Shown here in pieces: positions 21,601 to 33,600 of a stretch of DNA of 64,000 nt. Under the pieces are notes generated by a model. That model did not search any database, was not told where the DNA came from, and saw only the letters and a list, made by a program, of their open reading frames with translations. The stretch is taken from the NCBI GenBank assembly GCA_000226015.1, contig JH153147.1:2500-66499 (forward strand), written 5' to 3'. Numbering within the stretch: the stretch's first letter is position 1; every line of letters begins with the position of its first letter. This DNA comes from Mnemiopsis leidyi. Lineage: Eukaryota; Ctenophora; Tentaculata; Lobata; Bolinopsidae. Both the position numbers and the translations under genes were made by a program.

Positions 21601-24600
21601 TATCTGTCGTGATCGTACCGTTGTCACGTCTATATTTTAGCAAGTACAATGCGATTATAATCCGATCATTTTATCAATGACCATCTTACACTCGATAAAT
21701 TGATTTGTCCTATTTATCGTAAAAATAGACAAAGAATCGCAATTTTTAAAACACCCTGCGAACATGCGATATTCTTTATTGCTTATTGCAAAATAGAACG
21801 AGAAAAACCAAAGTATACTTAAAAACCAGATGTGTATAATTGATGTTTCTTGAAATTGATTGGTCGTATCCGGCTTCTCGTTTGTCAATCGCTGATTCGC
21901 GATTGAAAAAAACTTATCAATTGCAGGGAAAAATATTGAAATTGCCATAATAACTGATTTTACAATAGGTGATATCTTTTGGTAAGGAACTGTTGCTTTT
22001 TTGGGAATTTTGATACACAAAAGACAGACCCTTTCAGGGGTTTCTCATGAAATTGGAGAATCTGAATAGTTCATGACATTACAATACCGATAAATTGACA
22101 GATGACAGGTACAAATTACCAAATGGAGTATACAGTTATGTAGATCGGTTCTTTTATGCTTCATAGTTGTTGGTCATTTAAAATGTAGAAAATTTCTGTC
22201 CCATTAGATGAACGTGGCCGTTTTCAAATTAAAGTTTTGACATCCTTCCTACCTTTATTGACGCACTTTGGACGTCTGGAGCTGTGAGAGTAGACAATTC
22301 CTTCCTTGCAGGTAATAACATTGCTGCCCAGCAGGTCGTATTGAGGATCACAAGCTACAGTGATGGCTGTGCCGTATGTAATAGGAAAGGATGCGTTAGT
22401 CGATAGATAGTTCTCTATCATTATTCCTTTACACGTATCTGAAAACACGTGTAGTTAATTTGGATTAACACTAGGAACTATAAAATGTACAAAAACCTGT
22501 AAAAAGTGTCTCTCATAAGGAAATGTTTGACTTTTTCTTTCCTCTGCTGAGTGTTGACAGTAAACAAACCGATAGTGCAAGTGGGCCGTTCCCCGATCTC
22601 GAAGGAGACCCCCTCTATGCAGGTGATGGTATTGCTCCCCGTTTGGGTGTGGCCCGGTTTACATTTCACCTCCACCACAGTTCCGACTATCACGGGGAAG
22701 GTGGTGGTGGTTGTCATGTGTGACACCGCTGCTGGTAGTTCCGTGCATGTGTCTGTATGGGCGTTATAAAACAATTAAGTTTAGTTTACTCAATCACATG
22801 ATCTTGCATTATGAACCGCTGATTGAGCAATTTATACCACAATAAGTCCCATGCAACCCTCTTAAAATGAGGATTGGTTATTTGAAACCAAGACAATATC
22901 ATCCAGCATCTAAACTTACTTAGAGTGCATTCCGGACTTGTCTCAAAGATCCAGGTTCTATCCTTGACACAAGTGATAAGTCTGCTGCCTGAGAGGCTGT
23001 ACCCTGGTATGCAGTCCAGTTCCACTCTTGTTCCGTAGTTAACTGGCAATGAGGTGTCGGTCTTTATACTCCAGATATCTGGCAGCTCTTTGCATTTGTC
23101 TGAAATATCCGATAAAAAATGTCAAAATGTAGAGGTATAAAGATAAGCTAAATGGGTTTAATCTATTAAGATAACACCCACCAATAGTGCAAGAAGGTAG
23201 TCCTCCCGTGGCGGTGTACTCTGCATCTTGCTGGCACGTTATCACTCTGTCTCCCAAGGTGAGGGTGTAACCCTCCACACACTTCACAACCAGCTCAGTT
23301 CCTCTCTTTACCGGAAATATCGAGTTTGTCTTCAGGTGTTTCCCCACTGGTAGTTCCGAGCAAGTTCCTGAATAATTCAGTCATCCATCATTAGCACCGC
23401 GAACAATAGGTTCAACTACTTGTCCTTATTTTACGGCTGTAAAAGTATACGTTTATTTCACGGCTGCGGAGTGCCAAGGAAATGACGTGAACAATGAACG
23501 CAGGAAGTGCTAAAATGACACCTACCGACATCGTTACATTTGGGCTTGTCAATAAAGAAGAACTCAGTGTCCTGATTACACGTGATGACATTGTCTCCAC
23601 GTAGCTCCCTGTCTTCTGAACAACTCACTGTCACAGCCGTGTTGTAGCTGACTGGGAAGGTACTACTTGACACAAGGTGCGGGATATCAGGCGGTAAACT
23701 GGAGCACATCTCTGAAAATGTAATCGTTAGAAAGGTGTGAGATATCAGGCGGTAAACTGGAGCACATCTCTGAAAATGTAATCGTTAGAAAGGTGTGAGA
23801 TATCAGGCGGTAAACTGGAGCACAACTCTGAAAATGTAATCGTTAGAAAAGTGTGGGATATCAGGCGGTAAACTGGAGCATATCTCTGAAAATGTAGTCG
23901 TTGGAAAGATGTTTGTGGCTGTTCTGTTTTGCTAATAGTTTTACTTTCTGAAAAGCGGTTGGTTTCTGTCCTATAATCACCGTGGAATTTGGAAAAAAAA
24001 TTTCTTCGAGGTTTACACAATTACACTTACTTTCTTTACAGAAAGGAAGCACACTCTCGACAGTTCGGTAGTTTTCCCCTTTGATACAAGTGATGACGTC
24101 ACTGCCCTCCAAGGAGAACCCAGATCTACAGGTCACTGTGACGGGGGTGTTGTAGGACACCGGAAACTCAGCTGCAGTTTCCAGGTTCTCTATATCTGGT
24201 AATGTCTCACACTTGTCTGCAGGGATAGAACAAGGGGTTTAGACGAATGCATTAACATGTTTTAAGTCAGAAGGTTTGGAGGCAGAATGCAATAATATGA
24301 TAATGCTTGAGCAATGAGCCTCAATTAAGTGAAATATACTGAAAAAAGGTAATCATTGGTCGTGAAATACGCGAACCTAGAACACAAGCAGGAGCGGTGG
24401 AGAAGGAGAATACTGTCCCCTCCCCACATGTGACAGTAGTATCTCCAGTGAGACTGTAGCCGGTACTACATTCCAGAGACACTACACTCCCCGGTAGTAG
24501 GGGGAACTGTGTCTCTGTCTTGATCTGCAGCCAGCTCTCTGGCAAACCATCGCACGACACTGAAGTTGTGTGTTTAGCTTCAATGTTTTTGTATTTTAAC

Positions 24601-27600
24601 ATAATTAAGTTTGATAAAATTCCAACATTTAGATAAAATTTTAGCCTTTAAAGACTGTTTTACCACATCTCGTTGCATCTTCGCTTGCTGTAGAGCCATG
24701 CGGACATGTCGTACACAAGCCAGCACCCTCACTACTGTGAGTGTTCGCCGGACATGTTTCGCATTCCAACATGGAACTATCTCTGTATGTTCCACCTTTG
24801 CAGGGTTCTGTGAGGGTTTGGATTTAGTTGGTCAGCTTTCAGAGCACTCAGCACATAAAGTTGTCGCTAAATCCTTGAAACTCCAACTGGAATTCCAACT
24901 TTTCTGAAAATAAGTTAACTACATACCACAAATAGTTTTGTTGGAGTTAGTAAGAAATCCTGTGTCGCAGGTAGTGCAGGAGTCAGCTCCCTCTGTACTG
25001 ATAGTGTTCCCAACACACACCTCACAGCCTGTCTTATCAGCTGATCTGTGTGTTCCCGCCGGACAGGGCTCTGAAATGGAGTGTTGTGAGGAAACAAAAC
25101 TGCTGAATGTGTTGAGTTTTCCATTGTATCATGTGGTAAACAAATGAGAGTTCCATGAATAAATTCGCGATATGATATGTTTCTGAACATTTCAAGGTGA
25201 TACTTGTACTTACTCGCGAAGTCAACAAAACTTTTCTGTAGATCCACGCTCACACACGACGGGAGAGGTTGTCCCACTTCAAAGTGACTGTATTCAGACA
25301 ACCTGTCCGGATTAACACTGACTACGACTTGGAACTGTACTCCGTTTACCCAAACTCTGAAGAAGTCTCCGTTTACTTTGATCTCGACGTTGTTGGTTCC
25401 CGCTTTTAGCTCCAGACTTTCCACGGAGGCTGCCATCCAGGTATGAGTCTGATAGTCCTGGAGGAGCTGCTTGTACATCCCTCGGTAGTTCAACCTGAAG
25501 TCAGCAACGTATATAGACGTCGTGTCCTTGATGTAGAAATTAAATCCGCATCCATGGGGGTAAGTCCCCGAAAAGGTTACATGGAGGAAGAATGAAGTGC
25601 CTATTTGAACTGGAAGCGGAGTGTACATTTTATTGTCCGTTCTCTCTAGGTCTGCGAAGTACGCTGTCGTCCCTGAATAAAATATTATCTCAAAGTTGGA
25701 ACTGCTCTTCGACCTTGATTTGAAGGATGACAGTAAGCCTGAATGGGGGGGTTCCAATGGTGAACTTTTGGGAACTTTTGGGAATTTTTCAAAACAATTT
25801 TTCAAATTCACAATGATTTTTATTCCCAAAAGTTCCCAAAAGTTCACAATTCCTAAGACAAATTTTGAAACTTACCTACTCATCGGCCTGGAAAATATGA
25901 TTAAAACGGTTCTACCAATTCTAAACATAATAAGCTTGGTATTGAGTTGATTTTCAATAAATTTTGTTCTAATTTGATGTATACAATAGATATAATCAAT
26001 GATTCCAACACTACTATAATAATATTGGATTTAGGATTAGCATGTGCATGGACCAATCTACGAACGAGTCTCTCGTTGTACTTGTAACAGGAGCTTATTC
26101 TAGTCTAGCTTTCTTTATATAGATTGATATATTACTATAATTTACCAAAACCCAAAACTTGGGTGTAGCGTGACCGTCTTTTAAAGTCAGCATTGTCCAT
26201 TAAACATCGAAAAGGAGTAATATCAGTTAATGGACCGTTTGAATGGACCAATTAGTACGAAGATGNNNNNNNNNNGATATTACTTCTTTTCGATGTTTAA
26301 TGGACAATGCTGACTTTAAAAGATGGTCACGCTACACTCAAGTTTTGGGTTTTGGTAAATTATATCACCCCTTTTTGGTTTAAAACGAGCTGAGTCCGAA
26401 AAACTAACTTTTTATGCACTTTTTGTCTTTTGATAATTATCCCACGGTTTGTGACGTTACAAGGGCGTGGCCTTATATCATTTCAGATAAAACCTCAAAA
26501 AATATGTACTTCAAACTTTTATCTACCTCAGTATAAGTCGCTTTAGCCTTAGGCCATATCATTTGTGATTCTGATTCAACTTATTCTTGTAGATTGCCGA
26601 AATTTGACCCCAATTTCAGTGAAAAAAGTTCCTCTTTGAGTGCTATTGACCCAGGATGATAAAATGAGATAATTAAGAGTTTGAGGGCATCATTTAAAAA
26701 CTATATTAAAGCAATAACCAGAAAAAAGTTCGGCACATAATACGTCTCAACCAACAAAATTTACCGGTAATAATTTGGTATTTTTATCGTTTTTCTTGAA
26801 ATTTTCCCACGGTTGATGACGTCACCGGGGAGTGGTCTTTCAATATTTTTGCACAAAACCTAAACGAATACACAATTCAAACTATCATCTATTGGACGTT
26901 GTGTAGTTTTAGACTCAACCATTCGTCATTTCAAATCTGTAGGATCCCCCAATGGCAATTTCTCGATTTTTGATGTAAAATTTGGTAAAAAACACTTATC
27001 TTTGTCTGCGATTATCTCGATAATGCAATAAGATAATCGACTTTTGGACGGTAGCATTCAAAAGTAAAAATGATTGTCTTTCCGCAGTGTTGTCTCAGAT
27101 TTTTGCTTAAGTCGCATCTTAAACCCGTTAAGTTAAGTTTTAAAAATTTGGTTTTTCTAACTTGTTTTTGTAAATTTTCCCACAATTGATGACTTCACTG
27201 AGGCGTGGTCATACACTATTTTGACATGAAACTTCAACTCAAGTATACCTCAAACGATTGTCTTTTACCCAATATTTAGTTTTGAGCTCTATCATTGGAG
27301 GTAACTGAATTACGCAGTTTAAAAGATAGCAGATATTTCGCTATCTATCTATATGTCACCCGACAATTTCTCAAAAAAGAGGGGTTCCAGAAAACCCCCT
27401 TCCCGATACCCGTTGAACTTGAAATTTTTTTTGCCATCGGTTTGGACAACTTCATGATGATTTGCAAAGTTTCAAGTCTCTAGGTCAATTTTAACATAGT
27501 CTACGAGGCCTCTGAAGCGCTGGCGACCTTTAAGGTCATATTGCGCTACACGCGCTAAATTTTTTGCAGTGGCTGTAGCCTAACGGGCTCGGGCTGCTGC

Positions 27601-30600
27601 ATTCAGCAGCAGCCCTCGCCCGTTTCTAGGGTATGCTAACGGCCTTCGGCCAATTCGAAGAAAATAAAGAAAAAAGACGGTCGCGCTTGCCAGCGCTGTG
27701 ATAATTAAACGATTTTTTTAAATGATTATATTGTATTATATAATACTCTGTATCATTTGTGTTCTTAATATTTAATGGACATTCCTACTATTCAACTGCT
27801 TGTGTCGGCAGTTCTGTTTTAACTGTATACAACATTTCAATTATCATTAAAGTGATCAAATAAAAATCATTGTTCATACTGACCATACTTTTAAGGGGTA
27901 TAACTTTTTCGAATTGAGTTTTAGCATGCCGAAAGAATACTAGTGTTGCCAGATGTGGGAATGTTTGAGGTGCAAACTTACGAACAGAGGCACCCTTATA
28001 TTAGCTGGTGCACGAGAAAAAAGATGGAAAGATGGCCTATGGCATCGAATGGTGGAATGTGAGGAGTGAACTTTCCATTGAGAAGGACCGTTCAGTCTGC
28101 GCCCACACAAGGGGAAAAACGGTTCTCCGGCCAGCTGTCCCTGCTGGAACAGATGAACGATCTTCATCAACTCCCATGAAGAAACAGAAAGTATGGAAAG
28201 CATCTGATTTGAGTGTGCAGACGATGGAAAGAATGATGAATGCTGCGACTGTAGACTGTATAGATGAAGGAAAAAACAAGCTGGAGGTTTTTCTGAAAGC
28301 TTCGCAGTCTGACTCATCCCGTTCTGGGATAACGATTTCAGATACCAAGACGTCGACTTTGGTGGAGAACGAATCTGGATCAGAAGACGACTTCTCAGAT
28401 GAGGATACAGAAAGTAACGCCTTTGATGAAAAGAGTGACCCTAATATGATTTCAACTAAAAGGTATGGGAAGCTCCATTTTAGAGCTGCAGAGACTTTAT
28501 TGCTGAATGGAGGTAGAAGTAGCATCGGAACAAAATCACGGAAAGCGAGATTCACAAGTGATGCATACACGGGGATAACCTCAGATATCATGGCGTACAG
28601 ACAGCCTTTTTGTGGCTGTGCTGACGCTTTGCGGATCGGGATGGTTACAACTTTACCCAGACACGACAATTCGGCAAAGTTGGAGAAAGGGAAAATCTCT
28701 TACATTTCGATCGGACACGCAGCTCTAAAATTTCACTGCAAGGTGCACTCAGTAATGAGGAGTACAGTCAGTCCTGTTGTATGGATTTCTGTATCTGACT
28801 GTTATATTAGATGTACTGGACCGTAGAAAATTGGAAGGTGATGTTAATTGTAACACAGCCAGGGTTCTTAGTGCTGTGATTATTTGACTGTAATTCAGAT
28901 TGTTTTGATTTTTAAGTTTCGTGGTGAAGCGATACTCATAGTTTTTCAGGCATGCTTATTATGCCCAAACTTTCAATATGCTACCAGTTATACCGTCCAA
29001 TTGTAGATTGATTTATAATGATTGATATTCTATGTCCATTAAGTCGAAATTATCATTGTTAAAGGAAAAAAATGGTTTAAAAAATTGTAAACTTTTGGGA
29101 ACTTTTGGGAATTTTTCAAAAATTTTTTTCAAATTCGCAATGATTTTTATTCCCAAAAGTTCCCAAAAGTTCCCAAAAGTTCACCATTGGAACCCCCCCG
29201 CCTGAATGTAAAATTGCAATGTTTGTATAGTTGATACGGGGTAAAAGTGTAACATACCACAAATAGTTTTGGTGTAAAAGTGTAACATACCACAAATAGT
29301 TTTGTTGGAGTTAGCTAAATAACCAGCTATACAGGAAGTGCAGGAGTCAGCTCCCTTCGTACTGATAGTGTTCCCAACACACACCTCACAGCTCTCCATT
29401 ACAAGTGATCTGTAGGTTCCCGCTAAACAGGGCGCTGAAATGAGATTCTCTTGAAATCCATAGCTCTTGAATAAAATCTCGAGAATTGCAACAGTGTGGA
29501 TGATGAAGATCTCTACATGATGATCATGATGTCCTAAATATAACAAGCCCATCTTTGGAAACTACCGAATGACTACAGCTATTTACCTGGATATTCAACG
29601 AAACTCGTTCCTGAATTGACACTCACACATGACGGTTTTGATTGTACGAGGGTCAAGTAGCGGAAATTAATCAACCTGTCCCGATCAAGTCTAACTGCTT
29701 CTGGGAACTTTACTCCGTTAACCCAAACTCTGAAAAAGTCGCTGCCTACTTTGACCTTCACGTCGTTGCTGCCTTGTTGAAGTTGTAAATAGTCAACAGA
29801 ACCACTCCGCCAGTAGGACAACTTGTGACTTTGGACCAGCCTCTTGTACGTTTCTTTGTAGTTGAGTCTGAAGTCTAAATGGTACATTTGCTCGGAGTCA
29901 TAAATGTTGAAGGAAAGTCCGCACCCTGTCGTGTATTGTCCAGAGAAGGTGACATCGAGGAAGAAGGAGGTCGATACTCCGACTGGGATTGGAGTATGGG
30001 TGGAGTTTCCTACTTGCTCTAGGTCATGGAAGTAAACTCTTGTTCCTGTGTAGATTCGTATTAAATAACAAAACTTGTGTTCCTGCACGAACTGTTTCGA
30101 AATTTCAAGGCATTGCGCTCATCCGATAGTTAACTATACAAATTTTATGCAGATAACTGAACCAGTGTCATGCTATAAGCAGTATCAATAAGTATTGAAG
30201 CATATAAACAGAAATTAGAGTGGTGCTTTTAATTTTCGTGGAGGCATTATAATTAACACGAAAAAATTAGCGAGTTAAAGCCATGATTCGGCTCAATAAA
30301 ATATCTATTATGTTTCGGTGAAATTCGAAGAATGACATACCACAAATAGTTTTGTTGGAGTTAGCTAGAAATCCTGTGTCGCACGGAGTGCAGGAGTCGG
30401 CTCCCTCTGTACTGATAGTGTTCCCAACACACACCTCACAGCCTGTCTTATCAGCTGATCTGTGTGTTCCCGCCGGACAGGGCTCTGAAATGTGGTTTCA
30501 TTAGGAGGATATCAGTTTGTTGTGAAAAATGCTGGGTACCTTTTTATGGTGCGTCCAAGTCCTCTTTAAAACCTTTTCGTCCCAAACAAAGAAACACGGA

Positions 30601-33600
30601 ACAAGGTATTTTGAGATGTTAGTTGTTATGAATCACAAGAATCATAGCTTAGAGCTTACTTGTATATCTATATTCCACGAAACTGGTCTCCAAATCGAAG
30701 TATCCACAGAACTCAAATTGCGTCAGTCGAATGGAGCTGTAGTTAGATAGCCGAACTGGGTCTACTGGAACAGAATCGTTGAATTTCTCTCCGTTGACCC
30801 AAACTCGGAAATAATCCTTCTCGACCTTTACTTCTACAGCATTTTCTCCGTTCTTTAGTTGCATATCGCCAGTTGAAGGATTATTACCCAGTTGCCATTC
30901 ACCATCCAAGAAGGAATTCTGGCGCAACATTTGGTAGCTCAGCCTAAAATTCACACGATACATCGTCTCATGTCTCGTGTCAATAATGTCAAAGTAAAGT
31001 CTACAACTAGTGCTGTCTATCCCATTAAACATTAGATTTAGGTAGAAGTGGGTGTTCGTTACGACCGGGAGAGGTGTGAGTATGTCATCGTCCTTTTCCT
31101 TTAAATCTGCAAGATAAACCCTCGTTCCTGAAAATAATGTCAACTTAAACATTGTTCTTGCTTTGTTCAAGTTTTTTAGGTTTACCAAGAAGAAATCGGG
31201 CTTTTTAACCTGTCCTACCCGAGGTGTGCAATTACATACCACAAATAGTTTTGTTGGAGTTAGCTAGAAGTCCTGTGTCGCAAGGAGTGCAGGAGTCGGC
31301 TCCCTCTGTACTGATAGTGTTCCCAACACACACCTCACAGCCTGTCTTATCAGCTGGTCTGTGTGTTCCTGCCGGACAGGGCTCTGAAATGGAGAACTTT
31401 TTGAATGATATCTGGTCAGGGGCCTGAAAGTATATCCTATTTTTGATTTGTTTCTTTGAAGACGGTGTTAGAAGACGTAGTTGGAGCTAGGATTGGATGG
31501 GGTAGGGTTGGGTTTCATTTTTAGATAAAAAACACTACCACACTTAGTTCCTTCCTCATTAGGAATCAGTCCGGATGTACAAGATGTACAGGTTGTTATC
31601 TTGCTATCTCGATATGTCCCAGGATTGCAGCCAACTGAGGAAGTAGTGTCATTACGTGAGAATGCAATAGTTTTTATGAAGTGAAAGAGACCTCCATAGG
31701 ACGACAAATTTGATGATGAGTTCGCATAAATGGAAAAAAGGATACTTTGGGTTCTTGGTAGGTTTATGTAGAGTACACGGGTTTTGTATTAAACGTAAGA
31801 AAAGCTAAACTTTACAATACTTAGTGTGCAGCGTCCTTGAGCAAGACAATTAAGTACCAATATCACTTACCACACTGGGTCTTATCAGAGTTGGCTTCTT
31901 TTCCGATATCACATGATGTACAGAATGAAGCTCCAGTCTCAGAACTGACAGTTCCCTCCTCACACGGTACACAACTAGTCTGGTCTGTAGAACGGTATGT
32001 TCCCGCCGAGCAGGGAACTGAAATTCAACATGTCAAGAAATCAAGAATAATCATGCCCTCTTCCGCTGTGGTCCGACTTTCATGTTTTACACTAGCATTA
32101 GAAGAATACTAACCACAGAGAGTCTTGTCAGAGTTGGCTTCTTTTCCGAGATCACATGATGTACAGAATGAAGCTCCAGTCTCAGAACTGACAGTTCCCT
32201 CCTCACACGGTACACAACTAGTCTGGTCTGTAGAACGGTATGTTCCCGCCGAGCAGGGAACTGAAATTCAACATGTCAAGAAATCAAGAATAATCATGCT
32301 CTCTTCCGCTGTGGTCCGACTTTAATGTTTTACATTAGCATTAGAAGAATACTAACCACAGAGAGTCTTGTCAGAGTTGGCTTCTTTACCGAGATCACAT
32401 GACGTACAGGATGTAGCTCCAGTCCCAGAACTGACAGTTCCCTCCTTACACGGCACACATTCAGTATTGTCCAGTGACTGGTATGTTCCCGCCGAGCAGG
32501 GAACTGAAATTTAACAGTTACATTCTAAATTCAAAGACTCATGTTATTGTATTAGGGTGCGGCCTGAAAAATGGTATTGTATATCTTTAACATAAGTCCT
32601 GAAAAGTGTAGATTGCTTTTTATCTAAAAATTTTGAAGGACAATAATGGCTGAAGCTTTTGATACGTAATTTCACGTTTCGCTTACCCAGAAATTCTACA
32701 AAACTGCTTCGCAAATCAAAGCTGGCACAGGAGCCGGATTGCTTTAATGTCAAGTGACTGTAGCTTAGTATCCTATCTGGATTTACTGGAATAGAATCCT
32801 TGAATTTCTTTCCATTGATCCAAACTCTGAAGTAATCGTTGTCGACTTTAACTTCTACTGAGTTGTTTCCTCCCTTTAATTCCATATTCTCATAAGAAGC
32901 CAGATCTTCCCTCCATTTTTGTTCTTCCATAACACTTTGACAAAGCGTCATGTACATTGTTTGGTAATTTATCCTAAAATCAAGGTGATACAGCGGGCTG
33001 GTGTCCAAGATTTCGGTAGCAAGCCCGCATCCCAGAGGGTAGGTCCCAGTTGTAGTGAGATTGAGGAAGAAATAAGTTGATATTTTGACCGGGTGAGGGG
33101 TAAATACAATATCACCCTCATTCCGCATGTCAGCAAACATTACCCTCTCTTTTCTGCCGCTCTCAGAACCTGTGATAAAGTTTTATTGAAATATTTCAGA
33201 CTATCATCCTGAAATCCGCCCCTGATTAAAATATTCAATTTACTTAGCTGATTTCTGTTCTTCAGTTCTCTTGGGTCATTGTGTCAAAAATATGATGGCT
33301 TACCTCGGAGGAGGGCAATGAAGATTATGTGCCACAGTTGAAGGTACATGTCATATTATTACAACTATGTTAAGGAGGATAGTGAGTTAGTCTAAGTACA
33401 CCATCATGTTTTATAAGATACTTCTCAACTTTTACAGTTTACAGAAATCATTTAATAAACAGAGTAGATTCGATGCGAAAATGTCCCAACTGTAAAATGG
33501 GAATGGTTGTCAAACACAGTTCCTCATCGCAAGCGATGAGTACAACTACATGGACCCTTAAAATAGATAAGTTAAAGCTATAAAATTCATAGAATATTAG

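Larger units (their letters stand above)
25745..29199. mobile_element. 3.5-kb DNA-transposon-like insertion with 8-bp target duplication
   Basis: Both ends read GGGGGGGTTCCAATGG inward as inverted repeats (25745 onward; reverse complement ending 29199), continuing through GTGAACTTTTGGGAAC. They are flanked by direct copies of GCCTGAAT (25737-25744 and 29200-29207). An 8-bp duplication fits hAT or P-type transposons. Each end also carries an 85-bp hairpin built of AACTTTTGGG blocks in the same orientation. It interrupts an intron of the mosaic gene, between Cys exon 29291-29434 and galectin-like exon 25214-25672. Inside are a gapped palindrome, three about 365-bp repeats and one 272-codon frame. 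No transposase was recognised. Confidence 0.7.

Noticed and set aside
21655-22020. 121-codon minus-strand frame as the C-terminal exon of the mosaic gene
   Set aside because: It has a hydrophobic stretch and lies at the right place, but there is no convincing acceptor in phase 1 and the composition looks like AT-rich noise.
28037-28669. 210-codon minus-strand frame
   Set aside because: Antisense shadow of the 272-codon frame; no domain and no independent start or splice evidence.
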